Shown piece by piece: positions 44,158 to 54,300 of a stretch of DNA of 64,000 bases. Source of the stretch: Pedobacter frigoris (GTDB lineage: Bacteria; Bacteroidota; Bacteroidia; Sphingobacteriales; Sphingobacteriaceae); assembly GCF_005116445.1 (NCBI RefSeq), contig NZ_SWBQ01000002.1:682001-746000 (forward strand). The letters run 5' to 3'. The position numbers were made by a program, and so were the translations under genes. The stretch's first letter is position 1. Each line of letters begins with the position of its first letter. A model generated the notes under the pieces. It saw only the letters and a list, made by a program, of their open reading frames with translations, made no database searches and was not told where the DNA came from.

Positions 44158-45033
44158 CTACCTGGGCTTCCCTCGACTGAGTTGGTCAACCCAATAGTCG
44201 TTAACGTCCTCGAACTTGGGATAAAAAACGGATGCATCAACGGCATTCTTAAAGGTATTCATGACGAGTTCCGTTGCTTTTCTCCCAGCACTGTTTTGGT
44301 CGTAATAGGCGAAGATATTTTTGTAGTCGCCCATAATATCAAGTGCCCTGGAGAGCATGTTCACCGAATTTAAGATCAAGTAATTAAAATCGGCATGGTC
44401 TTTAGGGTGCATAGTCAACAGCGACAAAAAGTCCATATAACCCTCCACTGATTTTAAGTTTTTTGATCCGTTATCAATTAGGGTAAAGTCCTTTGGAGAA
44501 GAGCTAACCTTTATCAATGAACTTCGTAATTCATAACCGCCCGATTTATTGGCGAATGAAATTGCAGTATATTTTTTTCGATATATTGTAAAGTCGGCTT
44601 GTTGACAATACTTTTTGGCAATGTTAAGGTTGATTCCTCTGCTCTTCAGGTAGGCTAATAAACTTTGATCCACCAGATCATAGGCACCTATAATCTTAAC
44701 TTTACTTTCTTCTTCCTGTTTATTAAGGGCAGCTCTATCTACTGGAATCAATACCGGAGTATAATTTGATCCTGAAAGCATTTGCAATAAATCAGAAACA
44801 CTGCATTGATGCAGGCGGGTACCGAGATCAATAAGGTTTCCACCGCATCCCTCACCGAAATCATACCATATATTACGAAGGCTATTTATTTTAAAAGAGG
44901 CGTGTTTCTCATTTCTAAAAGGGGATATATACCAGTGATTGTATCCTTTGCTATTTTGCGGGTTAAAACCCAGGTGTTTCAGGTATTCTATTATTGGAAT
45001 TAACCTTGCTTGCTCACATGTTAAATTACTCAT
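44158..45033 (-). CDS. Primase with CHC2-like N-terminus and Toprim domain
   Basis: The 291-residue protein resembles DnaG-type mobile-element primases. The N-terminal zinc-finger-like part reads YISPFRNEKHASFKI and GEGCGGNLIDLG, but most of the usual CHC cysteines are lost. The Toprim core has EGYMDFLSLL and AYYDQNSAGRKATE. It should prime replication of the element with the helicase that lies upstream. A 234-bp gap rich in TTTGATGA repeats separates them, the likely origin. Confidence 0.8.
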   Translation of the reverse strand: MSNLTCEQARLIPIIEYLKHLGFNPQNSKGYNHWYISPFRNEKHASFKINSLRNIWYDFGEGCGGNLIDLGTRLHQCSVSDLLQMLSGSNYTPVLIPVDRAALNKQEEESKVKIIGAYDLVDQSLLAYLKSRGINLNIAKKYCQQADFTIYRKKYTAISFANKSGGYELRSSLIKVSSSPKDFTLIDNGSKNLKSVEGYMDFLSLLTMHPKDHADFNYLILNSVNMLSRALDIMGDYKNIFAYYDQNSAGRKATELVMNTFKNAVDASVFYPKFEDVNDYWVDQLSRGKPR

Positions 45034-45067
45034 ACTAATTACTTTATAGGGTTCGTACTCTATTTTT

Positions 45068-45270
45068 TGATGATTTGATGAACAGCACCACTAATATACT
45101 GTATTACAGAATGTTGTAGCGTCATCAATTGTTCATCAAACGCATCATCACTTTTTGTTCCATCATTTTCTCTTCATCAGCATCTCTATTTGATGAACTG
45201 ATGATGAAGTTTTGATGACAGTTATTTTATTCATAATCAATTATTTATATTGATTGTCATCAAATCATCA
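45068..45270. repeat. Iteron-like TTTGATGA cluster, candidate replication origin
   Basis: By eye, TGATGA occurs about eleven times on either strand in 203 bp (for example TTTGATGA at 45067, 45075 and 45190; TCATCA at 45122, 45133, 45145, 45173, 45257 and 45265). It lies between the helicase and primase genes. Spacing is irregular. It fits an iteron origin or a strong regulator-binding cluster. Confidence 0.5.
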
Positions 45271-46467
45271 ACAATCATTTAGTTTTAAAATGGTTTCCAT
45301 ATCCAGCGTATAAAATCTGCCTTTACTTGCCTGTTCATATATATTTCCTTCGGTAGAAAATTTGTATTGCATATAGGCATTGGAATTAGATGCTGGTTTT
45401 AAATTCCATACGTTTTGCAGCACTCGTCTTATCGAGGTAGTATCCGGGCTTCGGATGCCTCTTCGGTTTAACCATCCCTGGGCATCACCGATACAAAAAC
45501 GGATCTCTTTTAATTCCTGGTCGTCTACTATTGACAGTAGCACCCCTGCAAGCTCAACTTCGAGCTTAACTCTGTTCTGCCGAATTACTTTTTTCAAGGC
45601 AGGCGTGAAGATTTGTTCAGGACTAAACCACATTCTGGTTTGATTAGCGCTGGTCATTTTCCGTTTAGTTAGGTAATATACCAGCATGGGAATTTCTTCT
45701 TTCAATTTTGCTAGCAGATTTGGATTATCAGAGATAAGCACCGGGATTCTCCTTATCCAATACCTTGTTTCACCTGGATCAATGATCAGGAAGTTATCTT
45801 CGTTATTACTGCAAAGGACAAACTTGCCGAAAAATTCCGTCTCCTGCCGATCCATTCCTTTAGCTTCAGTTTTGTAGAATGTGGCAGTACTCAGATTTTT
45901 AAGCCGTTCTGAGTCCTCTCTTCGTTCAAGAAAAGTCTCATCGACACCAATCAACAGCTTTTGCGTCCATTCCGCATTGAAATTGGAACGAAAATCCTCA
46001 TTGGTATTGATCGTCATGTTGTCACCAAAGATGGCTTTCAGCCAGTTTAGGAATGTAGTTTTGCCTGTATTGCGCTCAGCGCTGACCAGGCAAAGGATTG
46101 GGAGCCTTTGCATAGGCCTTTCCAAAAGGAGCTTCAAATAGTCTAAGCCAATCTCCAACTGGTCACCGAATATATGCCGGAGATAGTTAAGGCTGGTAAG
46201 CGGCTCACCTTCCTTAGCTTTATGTTTAAAAGGGTAATAACGGTTGTAAAAATTCTCAACTATCCGCTGATAGTTTAAATGGCTGGGAACAAAACAGAAG
46301 CCATCATACTTTTCTATTTCAGACAAATAGCTTTTCCCGTGATCCTGCTTGATGCATTCTGCTGACCAAGGGACGAGCATAACCATTGCATCTCCTGAAG
46401 CTAAAGGTTTTCTGACAGTTTTATAATAGCTGGTGCCAATGCGGATGTAAGGGTGCGCCTGTTCCAT
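45268..46467 (-). CDS. Helicase of the DUF5906/VirE-like primase-helicase family
   Basis: Start at the ATG at 46467 (MEQAHPYIRIGTSYYKTV) rather than 46479, because it leaves 8 bp after the HTH gene. Walker A is AERNTGKTTF in ILCLVSAERNTGKTTFLNWL, and Walker B-like LLIGVDETFLE follows; the arrangement is that of superfamily 3/VirE-type replicative helicases of mobile elements. The C-terminal 120 residues look like a winged-helix. It probably melts the origin at 45.1 kb together with the primase. Confidence 0.8.
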   Translation of the reverse strand: MEQAHPYIRIGTSYYKTVRKPLASGDAMVMLVPWSAECIKQDHGKSYLSEIEKYDGFCFVPSHLNYQRIVENFYNRYYPFKHKAKEGEPLTSLNYLRHIFGDQLEIGLDYLKLLLERPMQRLPILCLVSAERNTGKTTFLNWLKAIFGDNMTINTNEDFRSNFNAEWTQKLLIGVDETFLERREDSERLKNLSTATFYKTEAKGMDRQETEFFGKFVLCSNNEDNFLIIDPGETRYWIRRIPVLISDNPNLLAKLKEEIPMLVYYLTKRKMTSANQTRMWFSPEQIFTPALKKVIRQNRVKLEVELAGVLLSIVDDQELKEIRFCIGDAQGWLNRRGIRSPDTTSIRRVLQNVWNLKPASNSNAYMQYKFSTEGNIYEQASKGRFYTLDMETILKLNDC

Positions 46468-46475
46468 ATTAGCCC

Positions 46476-46829
46476 TCACTTTCTTCGCAATTTGCGTTTG
46501 AGAACAAAATCTTCCGCCCTGTCTGCTACCTCAGCATCGCTTAACTTTTTGTGGGATAAAAGCCATTCCAAAATTGCATTTTTTGAGAACCTGACCCCAC
46601 CATTTGGCAATCCGATATAAGGAATTTTCCCTTCTGACTTGAGCTGATAAAGTGTCTGCCGAGCATAACCTGTAACCTTTTCGGCGATCTCATAACCGCC
46701 GATCTCATCTTCTCCAGGGCGCCCCATAGTAGGGGCTTTCCCCTCCATAGGTGGATTTGTTTCTTTAAGAATGGTTAATAGATCGGACACTTTCAAATCT
46801 ATTAGCCTGGTGTTTTCATTGATATTCAT
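46476..46829 (-). CDS. Excisionase-like MerR-type HTH protein
   Basis: The 117 residues contain one HTH_17 domain: GGYEIAEKVTGYARQTLYQL and IPYIGLPNGGVRFSKNAILE WLLSHKK, typical of small DNA-binding proteins that help the integrase excise the element or activate replication genes. It precedes the helicase by 8 bp and so is in the same operon. Which role it has is not decided by sequence. Confidence 0.85.
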   Translation of the reverse strand: MNINENTRLIDLKVSDLLTILKETNPPMEGKAPTMGRPGEDEIGGYEIAEKVTGYARQTLYQLKSEGKIPYIGLPNGGVRFSKNAILEWLLSHKKLSDAEVADRAEDFVLKRKLRRK

Positions 46830-46962
46830 TTTACCTCCGTTTTGATTAACGGAAGCAAAAAAATAGAAGAAAATAAACCTATACGAACGATTGTTCGTTA
46901 TCGAATGATCTAATAAAAAGTTCTATCATAATTTAGTTACAACAGTAATTTACTATGTTTTT

Positions 46963-47898
46963 TTACTTCACCCTGTAGACCTTTACGTACTCATCCCCAA
47001 CGGACTTCATACGGCTATCTTCAAGAAATATTAAAGATTTTGAGTTCTCTAGCGCAAAAACTTCCCTCAATAAATGCCTTTTTTTGTTACGAAGAATATC
47101 GCTTGAAAGTACTTTAACCTCATCAATACAATACTTCAAGAAGCCCGAAAAGGATTTGTTAAATGATCCTGCATAGGCAATCTCATTAATTAATATTTTT
47201 CCATCATCTCTAATATTGAACAATTGACCATTTTTACTAGCACTATTTAAGTCATTAATAAATGCCTTAAAATTTGCCTCCTTTTCTTCTCGTGTTTTTC
47301 CTATAAGCCAATAACTAAAGAAGCTCGGGGGTATGGTATCGAAAGTTTCCTCACCATCAGCTCCTCCAAATAACTTCTTACGCCAATCTTTACCCCAAAA
47401 CAGAAACAAAACACCGTCAATATTTTTCTTGACACTGGTGGGAAATAGATTATTTACCAGGATGTAGCCTACAATACTAGTAATAACAAATCCAACCAGA
47501 CTTATTGTAACCATGCTCTGTTCTGGGAATATGACGCCTAAGAATAAAAAAAATATTCCCATCATTAAAAAGCCGAGGGCAAAGAGGATCATTAATACAT
47601 AATGAAACACGCTAACATGGATATAAAATCTACGAAGTTTACTTGCATCTATGTAATCCAGGCCCTTAAAAGTCCCTCTTATTTGCATCAGGCGATCATC
47701 TGGAGTAAGTTTATGGAAGCGTCCACCTAATTCATTCAACCAGTTCTGCAAGTTTATGGAAAGAAATAACTGTACTGGCACAATCCAAATAGCCAAGCAA
47801 CTAAATACGACTATTAAAGTTATTCGTACCGTTGGAAAAAGCAAATACAGCAGCGAAAAAATAATTACCAGGCCAATTTCAAAAAATATCTTTTTCAT
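46963..47898 (-). CDS. Membrane protein of unknown function, IME cargo
   Basis: The 311-residue protein has N-terminal membrane helices (about 5-25, 30-50, 92-117, 124-146), then a cytosolic part with FDTIPPSFFSYWLIGKTREE, IRDDGKILINEIAYAGSFNK and RDILRNKKRHLL-type basic sequence. No family was recognised. It starts 1 bp after the integrase stop, so it is translated with or right after the integrase. As the only gene in the element without a transfer or replication role, it is candidate cargo, for example defence or surface exclusion. Confidence 0.6.
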   Translation of the reverse strand: MKKIFFEIGLVIIFSLLYLLFPTVRITLIVVFSCLAIWIVPVQLFLSINLQNWLNELGGRFHKLTPDDRLMQIRGTFKGLDYIDASKLRRFYIHVSVFHYVLMILFALGFLMMGIFFLFLGVIFPEQSMVTISLVGFVITSIVGYILVNNLFPTSVKKNIDGVLFLFWGKDWRKKLFGGADGEETFDTIPPSFFSYWLIGKTREEKEANFKAFINDLNSASKNGQLFNIRDDGKILINEIAYAGSFNKSFSGFLKYCIDEVKVLSSDILRNKKRHLLREVFALENSKSLIFLEDSRMKSVGDEYVKVYRVK

Positions 47899-47899
47899 A

Positions 47900-48973
47900 T
47901 CAGAGTTTTGGGAATTTAGCCATCTCCATTACTTTTTTCTGGTCAACAATTTTCGCATATATTTGGGTCATCTCAATTTTACTGTGTCCCAGCAGCTCCT
48001 TCATTGTATATATATCAATGCCATAAGTTAAACCTATTGTGGCAAATGTGTGCCTGGCAGCATGAAAATGAAGATTTTTTTGAATCCCCGCCCCTAAACC
48101 AAAAAACTTTAAATAAGTATTGATTACTTGACCAGATGGCAAATTCCAAAAAACTTTAGAATTTTTTGGATGCTTCGGAATGCTGGCTATAATAGCTTTA
48201 GCATCATCAACTAATGGCACTCGAACAATTTTTTTTGATGTCTTAGCAGGACGAAAAACAATCTCATCACCGACAATTTCATCATAGGTAAATTTCTTCA
48301 CATCTGACAACCTCAATCCCGTAAAACATGAAAACAAAAAGGCCTCCTTTATTTGAGGATTGCCTCTCTTGGGAACGTATTCAGCAAGTGCCCTAACTTC
48401 TTCCATCGTTAAGGTGGTCTTTTCAACATCTGCTTCACTTACAACTTTGAATGTTGAGAAAGGTGATGTTTTTAAAATACCCTTGGTGACCAACTTATTG
48501 AAGAATTGGCGAAAAGTACACATATAAGAGTTAGCTGTATTTTGCGCAACAGTGTTAAGGAGATGGGTTTGAAAAGTATCCAATAATTCATTATCCACGT
48601 CCTGGAAGTATACGGTTCTTTTCCCATAGTATTTTTCAAGTTGAATGGTGACACATTCTAACCTGTAATTATACTTACTCTTTAGGCATTGCCGGAAATA
48701 ATTGATCAAATTATAATCGGTTTTACCAGGCTTCTTATACCCGTTCTCAGAAAAGTTCGTGTCGGTCTCCCTGGAATTCCTGATGGCATTGATTACCTTC
48801 ATATTATCTTTGTCGGCTTCAGCAACCCTTGTTTTGGGATCAGAATAGTCCTTTGATACATATATTTTGAGAAATTCATAATTGCGGGGCCCATCACCAC
48901 TATTATTCGAATAAATATCCAAATACGCACTAAACTTTCCACTAGCCAATTTTTTATACCTTACCTTTACCAT
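47900..48973 (-). CDS. Tyrosine recombinase (integrase)
   Basis: The 357-residue protein has the SAM-like N-terminal domain and the catalytic set R221 (FTGLRLSDVKKF), H304-x2-R307 (HFHAARHTFA), H330 (LLGHSK) and nucleophile Y339 (MTQIYAKIV). It integrates and excises the element at an att site, expected within about 200 bp upstream of its start (48974-49140). It is transcribed ahead of the membrane cargo gene. The Bacteroidota-type length is normal. Confidence 0.95.
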   Translation of the reverse strand: MVKVRYKKLASGKFSAYLDIYSNNSGDGPRNYEFLKIYVSKDYSDPKTRVAEADKDNMKVINAIRNSRETDTNFSENGYKKPGKTDYNLINYFRQCLKSKYNYRLECVTIQLEKYYGKRTVYFQDVDNELLDTFQTHLLNTVAQNTANSYMCTFRQFFNKLVTKGILKTSPFSTFKVVSEADVEKTTLTMEEVRALAEYVPKRGNPQIKEAFLFSCFTGLRLSDVKKFTYDEIVGDEIVFRPAKTSKKIVRVPLVDDAKAIIASIPKHPKNSKVFWNLPSGQVINTYLKFFGLGAGIQKNLHFHAARHTFATIGLTYGIDIYTMKELLGHSKIEMTQIYAKIVDQKKVMEMAKFPKL

Positions 48974-49182
48974 GAGATTACGTTTTTTAAGGTTTGAACA
49001 ATATTTTGTTACTCGTGTTACTCAAAAAAGTGAACGAGTAACAAATGAGTAACAAAAATAACGAAAACTACGGTAAACTACAATAGATGGGAGTAAAAAT
49101 AAAATACACTAAACATTGAAAATGAGGCAAATAACAATGATATTCTATATTGATCTATTACGATTTAACCGACCTCAGTAAC

Positions 49183-50322
49183 ATGTCAGGAATTTATATC
49201 CACATACCCTTCTGCAAAAAAGCATGTAACTACTGTGACTTTCATTTCAGCACTTCTTTCAAATACATTGATGAACTAACTGATGCCATCTGTAAAGAAA
49301 TCACTTTAAAAAAACATAGAATATCAGATCAGGTAGGCACAATTTATTTCGGAGGGGGAACTCCTTCGGTGCTACCTCAGAAACATTTTGAGAAGATATT
49401 CGACACCATTACCAGAAACTTTTCTATAAAATCCGGAGCTGAAATTACCATTGAAGCAAACCCTGATGACCTGGACGCAAAAAAAATTACTGAGCTTAAA
49501 CAATTACCTGTAAATAGATTCAGCATAGGTATTCAGTCTTTCTTTGATGAGGATCTTCGCTGGATGAACAGAGCCCATAATGCAGGAGAGGCAGAAACAT
49601 GTATTAAAAGAAGTCAGGATGCAGGCTTTGAAAATTTGAGCATAGATCTTATTTATGGTTATCCGCTATTGAATGATAACAAGTGGCTTAGCAATATCAA
49701 TAAAGCCGTTGAATTTCAAACACCACATATTTCTGCTTACTCATTAACAGTTGAGCCGAGAACGGCTCTTGCAAGTGCAATAAAAAAAGGGCAGCAACCA
49801 CCTGTTAATGATGAGCAGAGCGCAGCTCAATTCACGATATTGACTGAAAAACTGGGCGCCTCAGGCTTTGAGCATTATGAAATTTCAAATTATAGTCAGC
49901 CAGGCAAACACGCTGTCCACAATACCAATTACTGGCGGGGTATTCCCTATTTGGGAATCGGCCCTTCCGCTCATGGTTTTGATGGATACGTTCGTTATCT
50001 GAATATCGCCAATAATGCCTTGTACATGAACAAACTCCTTATAAACGAATTACCGGAAACTATCGAAGAGCTTGATCAATACGATAGATTTAATGAATAC
50101 ATTATGACCTCTATTCGCACCATGTGGGGAACAGACCTTAATAAGGTAAAAATGGAATTTGGCAAACTATTTATTGAAGACACATTAAAAGCAATCAAAC
50201 CTTTTATAGAACGACAATGGCTCATCAATCAGAATGATCATTTGATTCTGACACAGGAAGGTAAATTATTCGCCGATTACATCGCATCAGAGTTATTTTT
50301 GATGCAAGATGATCATCTTTAA
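49183..50322 (+). CDS. hemW: HemW-like radical SAM protein (coproporphyrinogen III oxidase family)
   Basis: Start at the ATG at 49183 gives MSGIYIHIPFC and the radical-SAM cluster C11-x3-C15-x2-C18; the upstream ATG at 49150 has no family match. The residues IYFGGGTPSVLP and DLIYGYPLLNDN and the C-terminal HemW region (YDRFNEYIMTSIRTMWGTDL) fit HemW, which inserts or transfers heme rather than acting as a true HemN. The protein has 379 residues, normal for HemW. It is followed by an SDR gene 21 bp later on the same strand. Confidence 0.9.
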   Translation: MSGIYIHIPFCKKACNYCDFHFSTSFKYIDELTDAICKEITLKKHRISDQVGTIYFGGGTPSVLPQKHFEKIFDTITRNFSIKSGAEITIEANPDDLDAKKITELKQLPVNRFSIGIQSFFDEDLRWMNRAHNAGEAETCIKRSQDAGFENLSIDLIYGYPLLNDNKWLSNINKAVEFQTPHISAYSLTVEPRTALASAIKKGQQPPVNDEQSAAQFTILTEKLGASGFEHYEISNYSQPGKHAVHNTNYWRGIPYLGIGPSAHGFDGYVRYLNIANNALYMNKLLINELPETIEELDQYDRFNEYIMTSIRTMWGTDLNKVKMEFGKLFIEDTLKAIKPFIERQWLINQNDHLILTQEGKLFADYIASELFLMQDDHL

Positions 50323-50343
50323 ATATTATTAATAAAATCATAG

Positions 50344-51129
50344 ATGAAGAATAAAGTAGTTTGGATTACCGGTGCGTCATCCGGTATAGGTGAGGCACTT
50401 GTTTACGCTTATGACAAGGCTGGTGCCAGGCTCATCATATCATCGCGTAACCGTGACGAATTATACAGAGTCAAGATGGCTTGTAAAAGTCCTGTCAACA
50501 TACATGTGCTTCCGATAGATCTTGAAAATACTGCTGCATTAACAGATAAGGCAGCTGATGCCATTAAAATTTATGGCACAATTGATCTCCTGATTAATAG
50601 TGGCGGAATCAGTCAGCGCGGACTAGCCTTAGAGATAGGACTCCAAACTGAACAACGGCTCATGAATGTTAATTTCTGGGGTACAGTTATACTCAGCAAG
50701 GCAGTTCTACCCGTAATGATAAAAAATGGAGGAGGAACTATAGTGTGTATTAGTAGCCTGGTTGGAAAATTTGGCACAAGAATGCGTTCCGCATATTCAG
50801 CATCTAAACATGCACTTCATGGTTATTTTGACTCTCTGCGTTCGGAAGTATTTGACAAGAATATTCAAATCACCATCATTTGCCCTGGCTTTATAAAAAC
50901 CAATGTGACACTAAATGCATTAACTGCGACAGGAGAAGCTCAGGGAACTATGGATATCGCTCAGGAGAATGGCATGTTGCCAGAAGAATGTGCAATGCAG
51001 ATCATCAATGCCATTAAATCAAAAAAAGAAGAGGTATATATAGGAGGAAAAGAAGTGAAAGGAGTTTTATTTAAACGGCTCTTCCCTCTGAGATTTTCAA
51101 AATACCTCAGAACGGCCAAAGTAACCTAA
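50344..51129 (+). CDS. Short-chain dehydrogenase/reductase (SDR)
   Basis: The 261 residues show the Rossmann SDR signature TGASSGIG (9-16), NSGG, the catalytic Ser in CISSLVGKFG (137/138), Tyr151 and Lys155 in YSASK. The C-terminus has a basic helix (KGVLFKRLFPLRFSKYLRTA) resembling membrane-associated SDRs. It should reduce or oxidise a hydroxyl or keto group with NAD(P)H; the substrate is not known. It starts 21 bp after hemW, so co-transcription is likely. Confidence 0.92.
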   Translation: MKNKVVWITGASSGIGEALVYAYDKAGARLIISSRNRDELYRVKMACKSPVNIHVLPIDLENTAALTDKAADAIKIYGTIDLLINSGGISQRGLALEIGLQTEQRLMNVNFWGTVILSKAVLPVMIKNGGGTIVCISSLVGKFGTRMRSAYSASKHALHGYFDSLRSEVFDKNIQITIICPGFIKTNVTLNALTATGEAQGTMDIAQENGMLPEECAMQIINAIKSKKEEVYIGGKEVKGVLFKRLFPLRFSKYLRTAKVT

Positions 51130-51168
51130 CCAGTATTTACAGTCAGCAACATCGCTATTGAATTGTTC

Positions 51169-51186
51169 AGCGCAAACGTTTGCGCT
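51169..51186. promoter_or_regulatory. LacI-type operator (perfect 18-bp palindrome)
   Basis: AGCGCAAACGTTTGCGCT is its own reverse complement and has the CAAACGTTTG core typical of LacI-family repressor sites. It lies between the SDR stop and a 31-codon ORF, with TATAAT-like sequence just after it. A second core copy lies upstream of the beta-galactosidase (54553-54562). No LacI gene is in the window. Confidence 0.75.
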
Positions 51187-51210
51187 ATAATTACAGAATT
51201 AAAAACACAA

Positions 51211-51306
51211 ATGTCTACAAATCATCATGTTAAAAAACGAGAACATTCTATCCAAAATATGACAGAACCAATAAAAAAGGGTTTTCAAAAACATAAACGT
51301 TTGTGA
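51211..51306 (+). CDS. Short ORF (31 aa) between operator and terminator
   Basis: ATG at 51211, stop at 51304-51306. The product begins MSTNHHVKKREHS and ends KKGFQKHKRL, basic. It starts 25 bp after the operator and its last codons lie inside the hairpin of the terminator, so it may be a regulated microgene or a leader peptide. Translation is not shown by any strong ribosome site. Confidence 0.35.
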   Translation: MSTNHHVKKREHSIQNMTEPIKKGFQKHKRL

Positions 51307-51317
51307 AAACCCTTTTT
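51274..51317. terminator. Terminator hairpin carrying a degenerate operator core
   Basis: AAAAAGGGTTTTCA pairs with TGAAAACCCTTTTT. The loop contains TAAACGTTTG, near the operator core. Works in both directions between the SDR side and the beta-galactosidase. Confidence 0.8.
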
Positions 51318-51335
51318 AGTATCGTCAAATAATAT

Positions 51336-54300
51336 TTATTGAATTGGCTTTATCCAGTATGAGTATTCATGTTTCGCAAAGGGAACTCTATACTCTTTCA
51401 TTGGCATTGAACCCCAACTGTCAATTCCCTGCATACCACTTTGTATCAAGTCAACATGCATATAAATCTTATCGCGCTTAACGAGCTCACCGGAATGGTA
51501 TTGTTTCTTTTCAACTTCAGGATCCAGATCGTCCAAAGAATATGGAACCGCAGCAAAGCTCAATAAGCTATCCGCCATACCAAAACTCAGGCCCTTTCCT
51601 TTTTTATCTGTAAAATTTACCCACCGTACATCTGTTTTGTTGCCACTCTCCTGCGGACGGGCATATGGAAAATACTGATCGTCTATGGTTTGATTGTATA
51701 AACCCACAAACGAGCCGGTTTTGCGGTCCCAGTAATTTTCACCTGGTCCACGCCCATAAAATGTGATTTTACTGAACTCTTTGTTCAATTGCAAATCATT
51801 ACCTATACGCAGCATCAAGGCATATTTACCCTTATTTGCTGTAAATTTACTGTCTACTTTAATGGCTCCATCTCCTCTGACTGTGAATACTTGTTCCACA
51901 CTGGCATCTCCGTCTATCAGATCTTTTTTGAACGTAACGATCGCCACTCCCCCTGCACCATACTGTACATCTGCAGAGATCAATTTACCTTCAGTATAAG
52001 CATTACGCCATTTTCTTAAATTTCTGTTGAAACCCGCACCTATGTCATTGTCTGTAGGAGCACGCCAAAATCCAGGAGTTGGCCCTTCAGTTAGCAGCTG
52101 GGTTCCTTTTACGGTGTAAGCAGTCATTGTTCCTTTGTTCAGATCAAATTCAACGGAAAAATCTTTACCTTTTACCAGTGTCTTTCCTGCAGGTTTTTCA
52201 ATTGTCACTTTAGCGCTGGTTGCAGCCATCTTAACTGGCACCGCAGTTCCATTCCAGGCAAATTGTTCAGCAGATATATTGTAACCAGCTGGCAAGAATG
52301 GCTCAGCGGTTTTTAAATCGTAATACACATTTAAAAAATATTCAGCACCAGCTTTAGCCTTAGTTTTAACAGGAAGAAGAATTTCCTTTTCTGTTCTTGG
52401 ATCAATATTTAGCGTACTTAATGTACCTTTTTCTACAACCTTTCCATTCTCCAATAATTCCCAATCAAGTTTTACATTATCCAGCCCTTTAAAGAAGTAA
52501 GAGTTGTTAACTTTTATTTTGTTGTTTCCTTCGTAAGCGGTTTTGATGTATTGATAAACTTTTTTTACCTCTACAGCCATTGGAGTCATTCCTCTATAGT
52601 TGGTTACCACGCCTTTTACAGAGAAGTTGTTATCACTAAAATCTTCATTTACAGGGCCACTTAGCGGAAAATCACCTCCATAGGCATTAAACCTCTTGCC
52701 ATTTCTCACAGTATCAATCGCCTGGTCTATCCATTCCCAGATAAAGCCACCTTGTAAATTCGGCTGACTTTCTATCACATCCCAGTATTCTTTAAAGTTC
52801 CCTAAGCTGTTACCCATAATGTGAGCGAATTCACTCATGATCAATGGCCTGTTGGGATTACTGTTAGCGTATCTTTTCAACCAGTTTGGATCAGGATATT
52901 GAGGTACGATCATATCTGTATTGTAATCATTCTCTGCACGCTCATATTGAACGGGTCTCATGTCATTGGCCTTTAACCAATCATATCCTTCATAAAAATT
53001 CACGCCGTTACCAGCCTCATTTCCTAATGACCACGTAATTACTGAAGAATGGTTTTTATCACGTTCATACATTCTTTTGATACGCTCTAAATGTGGTATT
53101 CTCCATTGCTTATCATTACCAAAAGTATAAGCTAGATCATAATAACGGCCATGAGATTCAATATTCGCCTCATCCACCACGTATAAACCGTATTCATCAC
53201 AAAGTTCCATCCAGTAAGGATCTGGAGGATAATGTGAATGCCTTACTGAATTTACGTTCAGTTTCTTCATCATTTCCATATCCTTACGCATATCCTCATG
53301 TGTCAGTGTATGACCTTGTGTAGCATTGTGCTCATGCCTGTTCACTCCTTTAAAGAATACCCTCTTGCCATTTACCAGGAAGTTATTGCCAACCAGTTCC
53401 ACAGTCCTGAAACCAAGACGCTGCGGAATAACTTCCAGAATCTCTCCCTTCTTATTTTTTAATGTAATGAATAGGGTATAAAGATTTGGTATTTCGGCAC
53501 TCCATTGAGCAACATCTCCCACTTCAGTGTTGAACTGAACAGTACTTTTAAAATTGCCAAGCACTGTTTTGATGCCTTTTGTTTCATCCTTATAAACTGA
53601 TTTGCCTTTTGGATCTATCAGTTCCAGCTCTACAGCAAACGTATCTGGCTTACTGTGATTGGTTCTCCTGTCAATCCTATAATTGTCAATTTCAGCGCTT
53701 ACTGACAACAACCCGTTTTTATAACTTTTATCCAGCGTAGCTATTGTCTTAAAATCCCTGATATCAAGTTTTGGTGTTGAGTAGAGATAAACATCGCGTT
53801 CGATACCCGAAATACGCCACATATCCTGACACTCCAGATAGCTGCCATCACTCCAGCGATAAACCTGTAAAGCAACCAGATTCTCTCCTGCCTTCACGTA
53901 TTTCGTAATGTCAAATTCCGCAGCGAGCTTACTATCCTCACTATAGCCTACTTTAACTCCATTGATCCAGATAAAAAATGCAGACTTTACCGCTCCCAAA
54001 TGAATGAAGACCTGTCTGCCATCCCAATTCTGAGGAAGATTAAATTTCTTTCTGTAAGAACCTACCGGATTGTTATCCTCCGGAATATCAAATGGAGGAT
54101 TCATTCTGGCACCTGTATTCCGGCGTCCGGCAAATTCATAGGGCTGATTTACATATATTGGCAGACCATAACCATTGGTCTCCCAATTTGCGGGAACTTT
54201 AAAATTATCCCATTTGCTATCATCAAATGCCGTTTTATAAAAATCATCCGGACGTTTACGTGGGTCTTGTACCCAGTTAAACTTCCATTGTCCATTGAGC

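Larger units (their letters stand above)
41808..48973 (-). mobile_element. Integrative mobilizable element (IME)
   Basis: On one strand lie integrase, a membrane cargo gene, an excisionase-like HTH, a helicase, a primase, a MobC-like protein, a relaxase and a coiled-coil membrane protein, with oriT-like inverted repeats and an iteron cluster. No T4SS or coupling ATPase is present, so transfer would need a helper. The right edge is close to the integrase start (48973-49140). I could not find matching att repeats, so the left edge, and whether 39.5-41.8 kb genes belong, are open. Confidence 0.65.

Noticed and set aside
48974..49140. Direct GAGTAACAAA repeats as an att site for the integrase
   Set aside because: Repeats are found only on this side; no matching copy was seen at the left side of the element.
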